NCBI RefSeq assembly: GCF_034424375.1
Contig: NZ_CP139965.1
Location: forward strand, 1,550,001-1,614,000
DNA from: Paraburkholderia kururiensis
GTDB lineage: Bacteria; Pseudomonadota; Gammaproteobacteria; Burkholderiales; Burkholderiaceae
Length of the DNA stretch: 64,000 nucleotides
Direction: 5' to 3'
Under the pieces are notes generated by a model. It was not told the origin of the DNA, did no database searches, and saw nothing but the letters and a program-made list of their open reading frames with translations. Below, piece by piece: positions 52,238 through 60,707 of the stretch; positions within the stretch are counted from its first letter, which is position 1; every line of letters starts with the position of its first letter. The position numbers and the translations under genes were made by a program.

Positions 52238-53239
52238 TTAGCCACCGCCGCCCATGCCGGCCCATGCGAGCCTCTGCGAACGCATCTTGATGTATTCCGG
52301 ATCAGAGGACAACGCCGGAGACGGTTGACTCCAGGTCAACGCGGGAGGTGGTCCGAGATAAAGGATGGCGTCGAACTGTTCCTGCATTACAGGGGAGCGG
52401 ATAGGATCGACATAAATCTCTACGGTCACACCGTCATGCTTGGTAAACATGGCATGCGGATAATATGAGGCAAAGCTTGCCTCCCCGAGTGGGGTGCCGC
52501 GAATGTGCGCAAGGCTGGGAGTTGGCCAAGAGGTGACGTCGGCCTGTAGTGTTGCCAGATCAACAAATACCGGAACCCAAACAGAATAGACTTCGACGCC
52601 CTGCCTTTGCAGCAACGAAACGATGCCATCGGGTAGTGGCTTGAATTGGTGGTTCACCAGCTCTTGTTTTTTCGCGTGCCAGTAGAGGTTCCTACGCAAC
52701 AAATGCATGCCACCGTAGATGACCAAGGCGCGACGCTGTTTGGCCAGCACTTCACGTTGGATAATGTCTGCTGGGCAGCTATCACGGTCGCCAACGGCAT
52801 TCCAGGCTTCAACGAGTTCTTCGGCGCTGCTGATTTTCGACCAGTCGATTGGTGGATCGCCCAACAAGATACGGATTTGACGGTCTTTCGGGAGTGAGGA
52901 ATTTACTTCGCGGACTTCACGAAAAAGCCCCTCAAAGACAGGACGATCCCAGACGTCGTGGGGTTGTGTCGTGTTTTGCCATGCTTGGCGAAGTTTATCT
53001 TCGGGGACGTATTCCCCTGCAACAAACCGGTCTATCAACTCCTGATAAAGAGAATTGCCACTTTCAACCACGATATCGTTCACCACGTGAGCAAATCGAG
53101 CGTCCCGGATCAGCGAAACCCGAAATGCATAAGCTTGCTCACATCCGTGGCCACCGTCGCAAATCGCGACGACATTGTGGGACTCAAAAGCTTCAAGGAC
53201 ACCGGTGATTGGATCGATAGGACTTGCAGCTGTTGTCAT
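52238..53239 (-). CDS. Conserved-looking hypothetical protein, possible ChaN/erythromycin-esterase-like fold
   Basis: 333 residues from the ATG at 53239, which is preceded by GGAGCTC. No signal peptide. Visible segments: HNVVAICDGGHGCEQAYAFRVSLIRD near the N-terminus, FEGLFREVREVNSSLPKDRQIRILLGDPPIDW, and LVIYGGMHLLRRN. An early acidic/His region, a central D-P-P-x-D-W motif and a later G-x-H segment vaguely recall the ChaN/EreA/TIKI superfamily, but I cannot confirm the family. Isolated on its strand and close to an IS insertion region, so possibly acquired. Function unknown. Confidence 0.6.
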   Translation of the reverse strand: MTTAASPIDPITGVLEAFESHNVVAICDGGHGCEQAYAFRVSLIRDARFAHVVNDIVVESGNSLYQELIDRFVAGEYVPEDKLRQAWQNTTQPHDVWDRPVFEGLFREVREVNSSLPKDRQIRILLGDPPIDWSKISSAEELVEAWNAVGDRDSCPADIIQREVLAKQRRALVIYGGMHLLRRNLYWHAKKQELVNHQFKPLPDGIVSLLQRQGVEVYSVWVPVFVDLATLQADVTSWPTPSLAHIRGTPLGEASFASYYPHAMFTKHDGVTVEIYVDPIRSPVMQEQFDAILYLGPPPALTWSQPSPALSSDPEYIKMRSQRLAWAGMGGGG

Positions 53240-53634
53240 CGTGCGAGCTCCATGGTCTGGTGGCCAATATAAAGTCCTTGACCACCAAGTCAATTTATGA
53301 ATATCAGACAGACGGCAACCTTCTACGTGCTTCGTTTGTTTTAATGTCCGCTTCGTAGGAAGCCGACCGTCCCTTGTGGACCGCTTCATACCTTTGCACG
53401 ACACACGAGCCCCTCAGCTCACGCGCCCTTGACCCGCAACCGCCGCCAGCGACCTATGATTGCAACGGCCGTTTGAATCCGCCAGGAGTAACAGCGCCTG
53501 TTTCCTGGATTTGCGGAGCGGCGCATCGGCCAAAGTGGTCGCCTATAGAGCGCACCCGGAATGGCGGTTCAGGGTAGAGGCGTGGCTTTTAGGATCCTCC
53601 CCACGATCTGGTATTGCCGCGCCCGCGTGGTTGC
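53240..53634. other. Intergenic, hypothetical gene to hxlR
   Basis: About 395 bp. Short frames exist on the plus strand but none shows a family resemblance or a convincing ribosome-binding site. No repeat or hairpin stands out. Confidence 0.5.
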
Positions 53635-54027
53635 TCATTCAAGATCGGATGCGTACGCTTTCCGCGCTGCCGTTATCTGTTCAGAGTTTGCCGCAACCCA
53701 TTCGGCAAGACCACGAACGGGACACAAGAAATCTTCGCCAAGCGCGGTAAGGGCGTATTCGACCTGAGGTGGCTTGGAGGGCGTGACGGTCCGTGTCACG
53801 AAGCCATTCTCCTCGAGCTCCTTTAGCGTCTGCGTCAGCATCTTCTGACTGATCTCCCCTATGTCTCGACGAAGCGCATTGAACCTGCGGGGCCCGCGTC
53901 CTAATGTTCGGACCACAAGCACGGTCCATTTATCGCAGATACGCGCGAGCATCCGGCTGATGTGTTCGCACGCAGCAGGATCCTTTTGGTCACGTGGTTT
54001 CGAAATGGTGCCTTCTTGTGCGCTCAC
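53635..54027 (-). CDS. HxlR-family winged-helix regulator
   Basis: 130 residues of the HxlR/MarR-like fold: CEHISRMLARICDKWTVLVVRTLGRGPRRFNALRRDIGEISQKMLTQTLKELEENGFVTR, with the wing TPSKPPQVEYALTALGE. HxlR proteins sense redox or electrophilic stress and often sit divergent from an NAD(P)H oxidoreductase. That partner is at 54947, but an IS element has landed between the two genes. Confidence 0.9.
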   Translation of the reverse strand: MSAQEGTISKPRDQKDPAACEHISRMLARICDKWTVLVVRTLGRGPRRFNALRRDIGEISQKMLTQTLKELEENGFVTRTVTPSKPPQVEYALTALGEDFLCPVRGLAEWVAANSEQITAARKAYASDLE

Positions 54028-54051
54028 TGGGATCCTCGTAGTCTGGTTTCG

Positions 54052-54063
54052 TTTAGTGACTAA
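54052..54063. promoter_or_regulatory. Palindrome TTTAGT-G-ACTAA(A) cut by the IS element
   Basis: Left of the insertion the sequence is TTTAGTGACTAA; right of it TAAATTAC. Removing the element and one TAA copy restores TTTAGT-G-ACTAAA, a perfect 13-bp palindrome between hxlR and the flavin reductase. A likely HxlR operator. The left copy keeps 12 of 13 bases. Confidence 0.5.
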
Positions 54064-54112
54064 GAGTCGCTAACACAACCTGGACATGCAGCCATGAAAG
54101 CCATATCCTGGC

Positions 54113-54523
54113 GTGATGTCCAGACGAAAAATCAGTAATGAACTATGGGCGGCGTTGGAGCCGCTGATTCCGTTGTTCGAGCCGTCGCCCAAAGGTGGCC
54201 GACGCCGCACGGTTGATGACCGTGCAGCATTGAACGGCATCCTGTATGTCCTGCAAACAGGCATCCCGTGGGAAGACCTGCCGCAGCAACTGGGTTTCGG
54301 CAGCGGGATGACATGCTGGCGACGACTGCGGGACTGGCAGGCCGAAGGCGTATGGGAGCAACTGCATCTGGCGATGCTTCGCCGGTTGCGTGAGCATGAC
54401 CAGATTGATTGGGAGCGGGCGAGCCTTGATGCCGCTAGCGTTTCCAGCCCCCGGGGGGGCAGGAAACCGGCCCGAACCCGACAGACCGGGGCAAGCTCGG
54501 GTCGAAACGGCACATCGTCGTAG
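54113..54523 (+). CDS. IS5-family transposase, upstream frame (OrfA)
   Basis: 136 residues: LWAALEPLIPLFEPSPKGGRRRTVDDRAALNGILYVLQTGIPWEDLPQQLGFGSGMTCWRRLRDW is the N-terminal DNA-binding region of IS5 transposases, and ASLDAASV includes the first DDE-core Asp. In this frame it ends at 54523 after losing homology at the G7 run (54453-54459). A -1 slip there joins it to the downstream frame, giving GGQETGPNPTDRGKLGSK, the normal IS5 continuation. Confidence 0.88.
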   Translation: MMSRRKISNELWAALEPLIPLFEPSPKGGRRRTVDDRAALNGILYVLQTGIPWEDLPQQLGFGSGMTCWRRLRDWQAEGVWEQLHLAMLRRLREHDQIDWERASLDAASVSSPRGGRKPARTRQTGASSGRNGTSS

Positions 54524-54921
54524 ATGCACGCGGTATTCCTCTGGCCATCACGGTCACGGGTGCCAACCGCCACGACTCGATGGCGTTCGAGCCCACGCTC
54601 GATGCCATTCCGGCAGTCTCGGGCCTCAATGGCGCGCCCCGTAAGCGCCCAGACAAGCTGCATGCGGACAAGGGATATGACTTTGCACGTTGTCGGCATT
54701 ATCTGAAGCAGCGCGGCATCACGGCACGTATCGCCCGACGCGGGGTGGAAAGCCGCGAGCGGCTCGGACGGCATCGCTGGGTGGTCGAGCGCACGCATGC
54801 CTGGTTTGCCGGTTTCGGCAAATTGCGCATTCGTTTCGAACGGCGTCTCGACATTCATATGGCGTTGCTTTCCCTGGCGGCTGCCGTTATCTGTTCACGC
54901 TTCGTTGACGACTTGTGTTAG
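54460..54921 (+). CDS. IS5-family transposase, downstream frame (OrfB, expressed by frameshift)
   Basis: In-frame after a -1 shift at 54453-54459: TGPNPTDRGKLGSKRHIVVD, GIPLAITVTGANRHDS, LHADKGYDF with the second DDE Asp, and RHRWVVERTHAWF holding the catalytic Glu. It ends at TAG 54919-54921, inside the right inverted repeat. The first ATG in this frame is at 54580, but no separate start is needed if the shift operates. Confidence 0.85.
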   Translation, partial: QETGPNPTDRGKLGSKRHIVVDARGIPLAITVTGANRHDSMAFEPTLDAIPAVSGLNGAPRKRPDKLHADKGYDFARCRHYLKQRGITARIARRGVESRERLGRHRWVVERTHAWFAGFGKLRIRFERRLDIHMALLSLAAAVICSRFVDDLC

Positions 54922-54946
54922 CGACTCTAAATTACATGAGTAAACC

Positions 54947-55540
54947 ATGACTGTTAAGCCCCGTATCGCCCTTATCATTGGCTCGACGCGCCCGACCAGA
55001 TTCGCTGACAAGCCGGCTCAGTGGATGCTGAGGCAAGCCAGGGCCCGCGATGACATCGAAGTCGAAGTGGTCGATCTACGCGACCATCCTCTGCCTTTTT
55101 TCTCCGAGGTGGCGTCGAATCTACGCGCGCCGAGCCAGGATCCCGAAGCCGTTCGGTGGCAGCAAACCATCGGCAAATTCGACGGCTACATTTTCGTTGT
55201 CGCCGAGTACAACCACTCGATCACCGGCGTACTCAAAAACGCGCTCGATCAGGCATATAAGGAATGGAACCGCAAGCCCTTCACCGCAATTGGCTATGGC
55301 GGTCTGGGTGGAGCGCGCGCAGTCGAACATCTGCGCGGAATCGGTGTGGAATTGCAAATGGTCTCGACGCGAAGCGCGGTCCACATTGGCGGAAGCGACT
55401 TCATGGCCGTGTTGCCGATGGGCGGGAATAAGGCAATCGAGGAGATCGAGGCGGGTCTCTTACCTGCAGCCACAGCCGCACTCGACGAACTCGTCTGGTG
55501 GGCTAAGGCGACGATGGCCGCCCGTGCGGCAACGGCTTGA
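54947..55540 (+). CDS. NADPH-dependent FMN reductase-like oxidoreductase
   Basis: 197 residues of the flavodoxin-like NADPH-dependent FMN reductase family. FMN phosphate loop IIGSTRPTRFADKPAQW (about 10-26), EYNHSITGVLKNALDQAYKEWNRKPFTAIGYGGLGG (about 86-121). The cofactor-binding YNHS motif is intact. It is divergent from hxlR, but its native promoter is interrupted by the IS, whose right end lies 19 bp upstream of the ATG. Its stop overlaps the truncated dioxygenase by ATGA. Confidence 0.9.
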   Translation: MTVKPRIALIIGSTRPTRFADKPAQWMLRQARARDDIEVEVVDLRDHPLPFFSEVASNLRAPSQDPEAVRWQQTIGKFDGYIFVVAEYNHSITGVLKNALDQAYKEWNRKPFTAIGYGGLGGARAVEHLRGIGVELQMVSTRSAVHIGGSDFMAVLPMGGNKAIEEIEAGLLPAATAALDELVWWAKATMAARAATA

Positions 55541-55869
55541 TTATCGGCAGCGGGTTCAGCTACCACGACACGCAAGGAATGAGGAGCGGCGCGGGCGCCG
55601 AGACTTCGGCCACTTTTGACCGATGGCTCAACGACACGCTGGTGGGGTCGCCTCCAGACGAGCGGCGGCAACGTCTGATGAACTGGAGTGCTGCGCCGGC
55701 AGCCCGTGCCGCACACCCGCGTGAGGATCACCTGATTCCCCTGATGGTCGCGGTGGGCGCTGCGGGCAACGATATCGGCACGCGCGTCTATCACCAGAGC
55801 GACTTCATGGGGAAAATCACGGTATCGAGTTACCGCTTCGGCGCGCCCGTCGTCCAGAGGGCAGAATGA
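55537..55869 (+). pseudogene. Truncated class III extradiol dioxygenase (LigB/DODA-like), C-terminal part only
   Basis: 110 codons matching only the C-terminal part of 4,5-DOPA-type dioxygenases: IIGSGFSYHDTQGM, FDRWLN, NWSAAPAARAAHPREDHLIPLMVAVGAAG and YRFGAP. Complete proteins are about 260 residues; the N-terminal half with two of the metal-ligand histidines is absent. The frame begins at an ATGA overlap with the reductase, so it may still be translated, but it should be inactive. HxlR, reductase and dioxygenase is a trio I have seen elsewhere, so a deletion has probably joined the two genes. Confidence 0.75.
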
Positions 55870-55926
55870 TCGGGGACACAGTCACTGCCCCCGAAACAGC
55901 CGATACATGGAGTCGCGTCACGCAGC

Positions 55927-57015
55927 TTATAGGGCCTGGCTCGCGGTTTCGCGTTCAGCAGCATGGGGTGGGTCAATTTCATGGCGTTCTCCTCGACGGA
56001 TAACTACCATGGATTTCACCCGCAATTTACCCGCGGAATGGGCGGAAGCAGGCAGATTTCCGCGGATGATATCGGATCGACCGCCGTGGATTGGATGCGT
56101 GATCGGCGTGAATGCATAACGCTTCGCAAGCGCGCCGTAACCCTTTATCAGAAAGCCTCCTGAGCGCTCGATGTATTGCCGGCGGGACGTCAGGTAGACG
56201 TCGCGAAGCGCAAACCAGGGGACATGCGGCAAGTCGTGGTGAACGAGGTGGTAGTTGTTGTTGAGAAACAGCAGGCGCCAGAACAGCCCTGCTTCGTTGA
56301 TCACCGACCGATGCTCATGCGCCTGATGCGGCCGATGCTCGCGAAACGCTCGCACGGCGGCAAGCGCGAGCGATCCGTAGCCGATCACGAAAACGAATAG
56401 CCATGGCGGAATCGCACATCGGCGCTCGAGCCAGCTCGCGAGCACAGCGAGCGCCGCGCCGTGAGCGAGCCACGCCGGCACGTCGCCACAATCGCCGCGC
56501 GCAATTTTGCGCACGGCACTCGCCGCCGTCCCGGCGATCGACCACGCCGGACCGGTCAACACGCGACCGGCGAAGGTGTTCCTCGTCATCAGCAGCGCGC
56601 GGACGAGCGGCGACGCGCGACGCCAGGCGTCGGCCGTCACGAACCAGCTTTCGGGATCGGCACCGGGATGCGTGAGATGCGGGTCGTCGTGATGCTGCAA
56701 ATGCGAGTCGCGATAGATCGCATACGGAAGCCACACGGCGAGCGGCGCGAACCCGATGATCGCGTTGACGCGGCGCCAGCGCGTGGGATGGCCGTGCAGC
56801 AGTTCGTGCTGCAGAGACAGATACCCGGCACCGAACACGACGAGCAGCACGGTCGCGAGCGGCAAGCCCAGCGTGCTGGCGTGCAGGGCGGTGCCGAACC
56901 ATCCGCCGTAAATGACGCCGATGGCGAGCCACGTCGGCCAGCGCGTGCGCCAGGTCCAGCTGCGGGCAAGGCGCGCGAGTGCGTCGCGCTGATCGGTGTC
57001 CAGATAGTTCGCCAT
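55927..57015 (-). CDS. Membrane fatty acid desaturase / hydroxylase-type protein
   Basis: 362 residues with about 4-5 transmembrane segments and the three di-iron His boxes: HELLHGH (about 70-76), HLQHHDDPH (about 105-113) and HLVHH (about 257-261). It introduces double bonds or hydroxyls into lipid or related substrates using O2 and a reductase. The substrate (fatty acyl, sterol-like or carotenoid) is not predictable. The C-terminal 40 residues are basic and non-conserved-looking. ATG at 57015. Confidence 0.85.
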   Translation of the reverse strand: MANYLDTDQRDALARLARSWTWRTRWPTWLAIGVIYGGWFGTALHASTLGLPLATVLLVVFGAGYLSLQHELLHGHPTRWRRVNAIIGFAPLAVWLPYAIYRDSHLQHHDDPHLTHPGADPESWFVTADAWRRASPLVRALLMTRNTFAGRVLTGPAWSIAGTAASAVRKIARGDCGDVPAWLAHGAALAVLASWLERRCAIPPWLFVFVIGYGSLALAAVRAFREHRPHQAHEHRSVINEAGLFWRLLFLNNNYHLVHHDLPHVPWFALRDVYLTSRRQYIERSGGFLIKGYGALAKRYAFTPITHPIHGGRSDIIRGNLPASAHSAGKLRVKSMVVIRRGERHEIDPPHAAERETASQAL

Positions 57016-57153
57016 GCGGGCGATCCTACGGAGCGCACGGTGCAGGCGGAACCAATTTGTTGTGCAAAGCTTTTGCGCGCGCGCAGAAAGAGCAAATGAA
57101 GAGGGGCGTGAAAGGACGGCGACGAAGCGCGAGGCGAACGGAAAGCCTCGCCG

Positions 57154-58269
57154 TCATTCGTCCGTTGCCGGACCCACGGCGGCAAGCGGCAGGCTCACCG
57201 CGAGCCGGAAGCCTTTGCCCGGCGCGGTATCGACGGACACGTCGCCGTCCAGCAGCCGCGCGCGCTCGCGCACGCCGAGCAGGCCGAACGAGCGTTCCTT
57301 GCGTTGCGCGTCGGGCGCCATGCCCACGCCGTCGTCGTCGATGCGCAGGCTGCATGCGTTCCCGGACGCAACCAGTTCCACGTGCGCGTGCTTCGCGTGT
57401 GCGTGGCGCGCCACGTTCGTGAGCGCCTCCTGGGTCATGCGGAAGATCGCGGTGGCGGCCACTTCGTTGAACGCGACGTCGTCGGCGTCGAAGTGCAGCG
57501 TGGCGTGCACGCCGTAGCGGCGCGTGAAGTTCTCCGCCATCCATTCGAGCGCGGCCTCCAGGCCGAGGTCGTCGAGTATGGGCGGACGCAGGTCGGACGC
57601 GATGCGCCGCAGCGCGACGGCCATGCCGTCCATCTCGCCTGCGAGGTCGGTCAATGCGTCGCGCGTTTGCCGGGCGTGCTGGTCGTCGCCGAGTTGCCCT
57701 TCCAGCAGCCCGAGGCTCATTTTCATGGCCGTGATGCGCTGGCCCAGGTCGTCGTGCAACTCGCGCGCAATGCGCGTCTGCTCGCTTTCGCGCACCTGGT
57801 CGATGCGAGCCGCGATGAGACGCGCGTGCTCGAGTTCTTCCAGCCGCCTGCGCTCGGTCATGTCGCGCGTCACCTTCGCGAAACCCAGCAGTTCGCCCGA
57901 CGGGCTGCGCACGGCCGTGATCAGCACGTTGGCCCAGAAACGCGAGCCGTCGCGGCGCACGCGCCAGCCTTCGTCTTCGACGCTGCCTTCGGTTGCCGCC
58001 GTGCGCAGTTCATGCTCGCACTTGCCGGCGGCCACGTCCTCTTCGGGGTAGAACACGGAGAAGTGGCGTCCCACGATTTCCTCGGCACGATAGCCCTTGA
58101 TGCGCTGGGCGCCGGGATTCCAGGTCGCGACGGTGCCGTCCGGCGCGAGCAGGAAGATGGCGTACTCGCGCACCGTCTCGACGAGGATGCGATAGCGCTC
58201 GTCGACGGGCACCCTGGCGGCCTTGGCAACCGGGTCATCCGACGCAGACGCCTTGTTCGTGGGGCTCAA
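57154..58269 (-). CDS. Cytoplasmic PAS-domain sensor histidine kinase (HisKA_3), orphan
   Basis: 371 residues without transmembrane segments. PAS domain at about 25-140 (YRILVETVREYAIFLLAPDGTVATWNPGAQRIKGYRAEEIVGRHFSVFYPEED; GFAKVTRDMTERR), then HisKA_3 with ARELHDDLGQRITAMKMSLGLL (His172) and HATPase_c (NVARHAHAKHA, DDGVGM, SFGLLGVRERA). It should phosphorylate a NarL-type regulator, but none is adjacent; the two NarL/LuxR proteins in the window are far away. Confidence 0.9.
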   Translation of the reverse strand: MSPTNKASASDDPVAKAARVPVDERYRILVETVREYAIFLLAPDGTVATWNPGAQRIKGYRAEEIVGRHFSVFYPEEDVAAGKCEHELRTAATEGSVEDEGWRVRRDGSRFWANVLITAVRSPSGELLGFAKVTRDMTERRRLEELEHARLIAARIDQVRESEQTRIARELHDDLGQRITAMKMSLGLLEGQLGDDQHARQTRDALTDLAGEMDGMAVALRRIASDLRPPILDDLGLEAALEWMAENFTRRYGVHATLHFDADDVAFNEVAATAIFRMTQEALTNVARHAHAKHAHVELVASGNACSLRIDDDGVGMAPDAQRKERSFGLLGVRERARLLDGDVSVDTAPGKGFRLAVSLPLAAVGPATDE

Positions 58270-58458
58270 ATGCGTTACCTCGCAAAAAGCGTTGTTACAC
58301 GGCCTGCGAGCACGACTCGCGTGCCTGCGCGAGTTACCAGAAGGGTTATATCAATTCCTTTGGCGCTATGCCAGTAGACAAACCCAGCAGAACACATGCC
58401 TGTGGGAATGAACCCTTTACCGTCGGGCACGTTGCCATTCGCTTTGCATGTTCGCGCG

Positions 58459-59358
58459 TCAGAACTGGGGTCCTTCGGGTGGCCGCCTGCGAATCGCCAC
58501 GGCGATCGAGCTGCCCACGATCAGCGCGATGCCGGCGAGCGACACCGCGCCGATCGCTTCACCCCACGCCACGTAACCGAAGAGCGCGGCCCACGCCACG
58601 CTCGTGTAGTTGTAGGGCGCGAGCACGCTTGCATCGGCCTCGCGAAACGCCACGGTCATGAGGTACTGGGCGACGGTTGCGAATGCACCCAGCAGCGCCA
58701 TGACGGCGAGGCCTTCGAGCGTCGGCGCGCGCCACGCGAAAGGCAGAGAAGCGCCCATCACCACGGTGCCCACCGACGTGAAAAAGAGCACGGTGAGCGC
58801 GGAATCGTCGCGTGCATGAATGCGCTTGATCTGGATGATCGAGAGCGCGCCGCACAGCGCACTGCACAGCAGCAGCACCGGACCGAGCCAGCTCGACTGG
58901 CCGCCGCCGGGCCGCACCACGAGCAGCACGCCCGCGAAGCCGACGAGCGCGGCGAGGGCGTCGCGCGCCGCGAGCGGTTCCTTGAGAAGCAACGGTGCGA
59001 GCACGATGACGAGCAGCGTTTCCGAATACGCGATGGAGACCGCTTCGCCGAGCGGCAGATACGGCAGACCCGCAAAGAACAGGGCCGACGCGCCCAGCAG
59101 CGTGACGGCCCGGATGGTCTGCCCGCGCACGTCCATGCTTCCGAGCCGCTTGCGCAAGGGCTTGCCGCGCATGCAGAGCGCGAGCGCCGGAACGAGGCCG
59201 AACAGCATCCGGAAGAACGTCACCTCGTTGGCCGGGTACGCGAGCGCCACGAACTTGCCGAGCGCATCCACGACGGCGAAGCAGAACATGGACGCGAGAA
59301 CGAACGCGATGCTGCGCAGTGGGACGGTACGCACGGATGCAGTGGCGATGGGCGGCAT
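58459..59358 (-). CDS. EamA/DMT-superfamily transporter
   Basis: 299 residues, ten hydrophobic helices in two EamA repeats (SIAFVLASMFCFAVVDALGKFVALAYPANEVTFFRMLFGLVPAL; LCSALCGALSIIQIKRIHARDDSALTVLFFTS). The ATG at 59358 (MPPIATASVRT) is chosen; the frame is open for 71 codons more but that part is Arg/Pro-rich and unlike the family. DMT exporters handle amino acids or other metabolites; the substrate is unknown. Confidence 0.85.
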   Translation of the reverse strand: MPPIATASVRTVPLRSIAFVLASMFCFAVVDALGKFVALAYPANEVTFFRMLFGLVPALALCMRGKPLRKRLGSMDVRGQTIRAVTLLGASALFFAGLPYLPLGEAVSIAYSETLLVIVLAPLLLKEPLAARDALAALVGFAGVLLVVRPGGGQSSWLGPVLLLCSALCGALSIIQIKRIHARDDSALTVLFFTSVGTVVMGASLPFAWRAPTLEGLAVMALLGAFATVAQYLMTVAFREADASVLAPYNYTSVAWAALFGYVAWGEAIGAVSLAGIALIVGSSIAVAIRRRPPEGPQF

Positions 59359-59494
59359 AGGCAGAGGCAGCGGGAGGGCGGGGTTCGATCTTATCGTGGC
59401 GGCCCGATGTCTGCTGCGAGCCGCCGGTTTGCCCGCATCCGGCGCCTGACTGCGCGTTTTACTGCGCCCTCTACGGCGCCCTGCGGCGCACCGG

Positions 59495-59878
59495 TCACTG
59501 GATCGGCGAGGCCGCCTGGAGTCGCTCTGCCAGCATGCGTTCGTACACCCCGAAGTGCAGATCCACGTCACGCTGCGAAACCACGGTGACCGTCAGGTTG
59601 ACCTGCTTCGGCAGCAGGCCGAGCACGGTGGCGATGGCCGCCGCGAGTTGCGGCGCGCACGTCTTGTCCTCCGCCATCGTGGTGCCTACCGCGATGTCGT
59701 AGACCTTTTCCTCGCTGCAGACCACCTCGACCAGCCGCGCTCGCGCGCTCATGTTGCTGTCGACGGCGAGTCGCGCGACCTCCACTACGGTGCGCATGGT
59801 TTCGGTGGGAAAACCTCGCGTGGACCGCACCCTGACACGGTGCCGGCCCAGCGTGAGCCAATCGGTGTCGAAATCCAT
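59495..59878 (-). CDS. Hypothetical protein upstream of the hsp20 pair
   Basis: 127 residues from an ATG with GGAGG 6 bp before it (59878; an in-frame ATG 12 bp upstream is less favourable). It is alpha/beta-looking with no membrane segment: HRVRVRSTRGFPTETMRTVVEVARLAVDSNM, YDIAVGTTMAEDKTCAPQLAAAIATVLG, VTVVSQRDVDLHFGVYERMLAERL. I do not recognise a family. It is divergent from the chaperone genes. Confidence 0.6.
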   Translation of the reverse strand: MDFDTDWLTLGRHRVRVRSTRGFPTETMRTVVEVARLAVDSNMSARARLVEVVCSEEKVYDIAVGTTMAEDKTCAPQLAAAIATVLGLLPKQVNLTVTVVSQRDVDLHFGVYERMLAERLQAASPIQ

Positions 59879-59987
59879 CGAGTCCTCCATCGGTGCGTTG
59901 GGGGAACGCTGTTGTGGCGCGACTATAGGGATGGCTCCCGCGTTTTTCAAGAACGCCCCGCGCATTCGATTTCGTGCAAATCACCCC

Positions 59988-60015
59988 TTGAAAACAGGGC
60001 TGCGGCTTTTATATT
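59988..60015 (+). promoter_or_regulatory. Promoter candidate for the hsp20 operon
   Basis: TTGAAA (59988-59993), 16-bp spacer, TATATT (60010-60015), preceded by CCCC. The CCCTTGAAA element also looks like a sigma-32 type -35, but the matching CCCCAT-type -10 is absent. It lies about 210 bp upstream of the first hsp20 gene; the rest of the 348-bp gap shows no gene. Confidence 0.45.
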
Positions 60016-60226
60016 GGATGTCGCCCGGACACTGACGCGCGGCGATCACCGCGGCGCACCACGTGTTTCCGATTTGTTTGCTAACCGCAACCCACGGTTG
60101 GGCAGGCGAATGGGCTACGAGTGTGGGCTTCCCAAGGACCTGATCCGCAAGAGCCCCAGCCGGAGGGCCCCGTTCGGGCGCCCGCCGGATGCCTCGCCTG
60201 CCGGCCGGACTTCACGGAGATGCACC

Positions 60227-60673
60227 ATGAGCGATCTATTCTTCGGGAGCGATCTGTTCGGCGAGTTCGACCGCCTGCAACGCCAGATGGCGAGTCTCTT
60301 CGGCAGCTTGCCCTCCAGCTCCAGCATTCGCGCCGGCCGCGTCGGCGCTTTCCCGCACATCAACATCGGCTCCACCGACGAGTCCATCGAGATCGTCGCG
60401 TTCGCGCCGGGGCTCGATGCGTCGGCGCTCGACGTGTCTATCGACAAAGGGCTGCTCACCATCAGCGGCGAGCGCAAGCGCGTGCGGCCCGCGTCCGGCG
60501 ACGAGACGCGCACCTATGCCGAAGAGCGTTTCTCGGGCACGTTCCGGCGCGTGATCGAACTGCCGCAAACCGCCGATCCCGACAAGGTAACGGCGCGCTA
60601 CGAAAACGGCTGCCTCACCATCAGCGTGGGCAAGCGCGAATCGTCGAAGCCGCGCGCCATCACCGTTCAGTAA
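60227..60673 (+). CDS. Hsp20/alpha-crystallin small heat shock protein (first of two)
   Basis: 148 residues: an N-terminal arm with a clear opening (MSDLFFGSDLFGEFDRLQRQ), an alpha-crystallin domain (about 45-140) with VAFAPGLDASALDVSIDKGLLTISGERK and the ending NGCLTISVGKRE containing the conserved L-x-I/V assembly motif region. It acts as an ATP-independent holdase. ATG with GGAG upstream; the frame open upstream is unrelated. The second hsp20 starts 34 bp downstream. Confidence 0.92.
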   Translation: MSDLFFGSDLFGEFDRLQRQMASLFGSLPSSSSIRAGRVGAFPHINIGSTDESIEIVAFAPGLDASALDVSIDKGLLTISGERKRVRPASGDETRTYAEERFSGTFRRVIELPQTADPDKVTARYENGCLTISVGKRESSKPRAITVQ

Positions 60674-60707
60674 TGTTCCCCTGATACGAGCATTCGAGGA
60701 GCACATC

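Larger units (their letters stand above)
54064..54927 (+). mobile_element. Intact IS5-family insertion sequence (IS1031/IS427-like)
   Basis: 864 bp bounded by perfect 15-bp terminal inverted repeats (GAGTCGCTAACACAA at 54064-54078, complement at 54913-54927) and flanked by a 3-bp TAA direct repeat (54061-54063, 54928-54930), matching the TNA target preference of this IS5 subgroup. It carries two overlapping transposase frames separated by a G7 run. Both ends and both frames look intact, so it may be active and recent. Confidence 0.92.

Noticed and set aside
55870..55900. Possible hairpin CGGGG/CCCCCG after the dioxygenase fragment
   Set aside because: Short uneven arms with a long loop and no T-tract; not enough for a terminator call.
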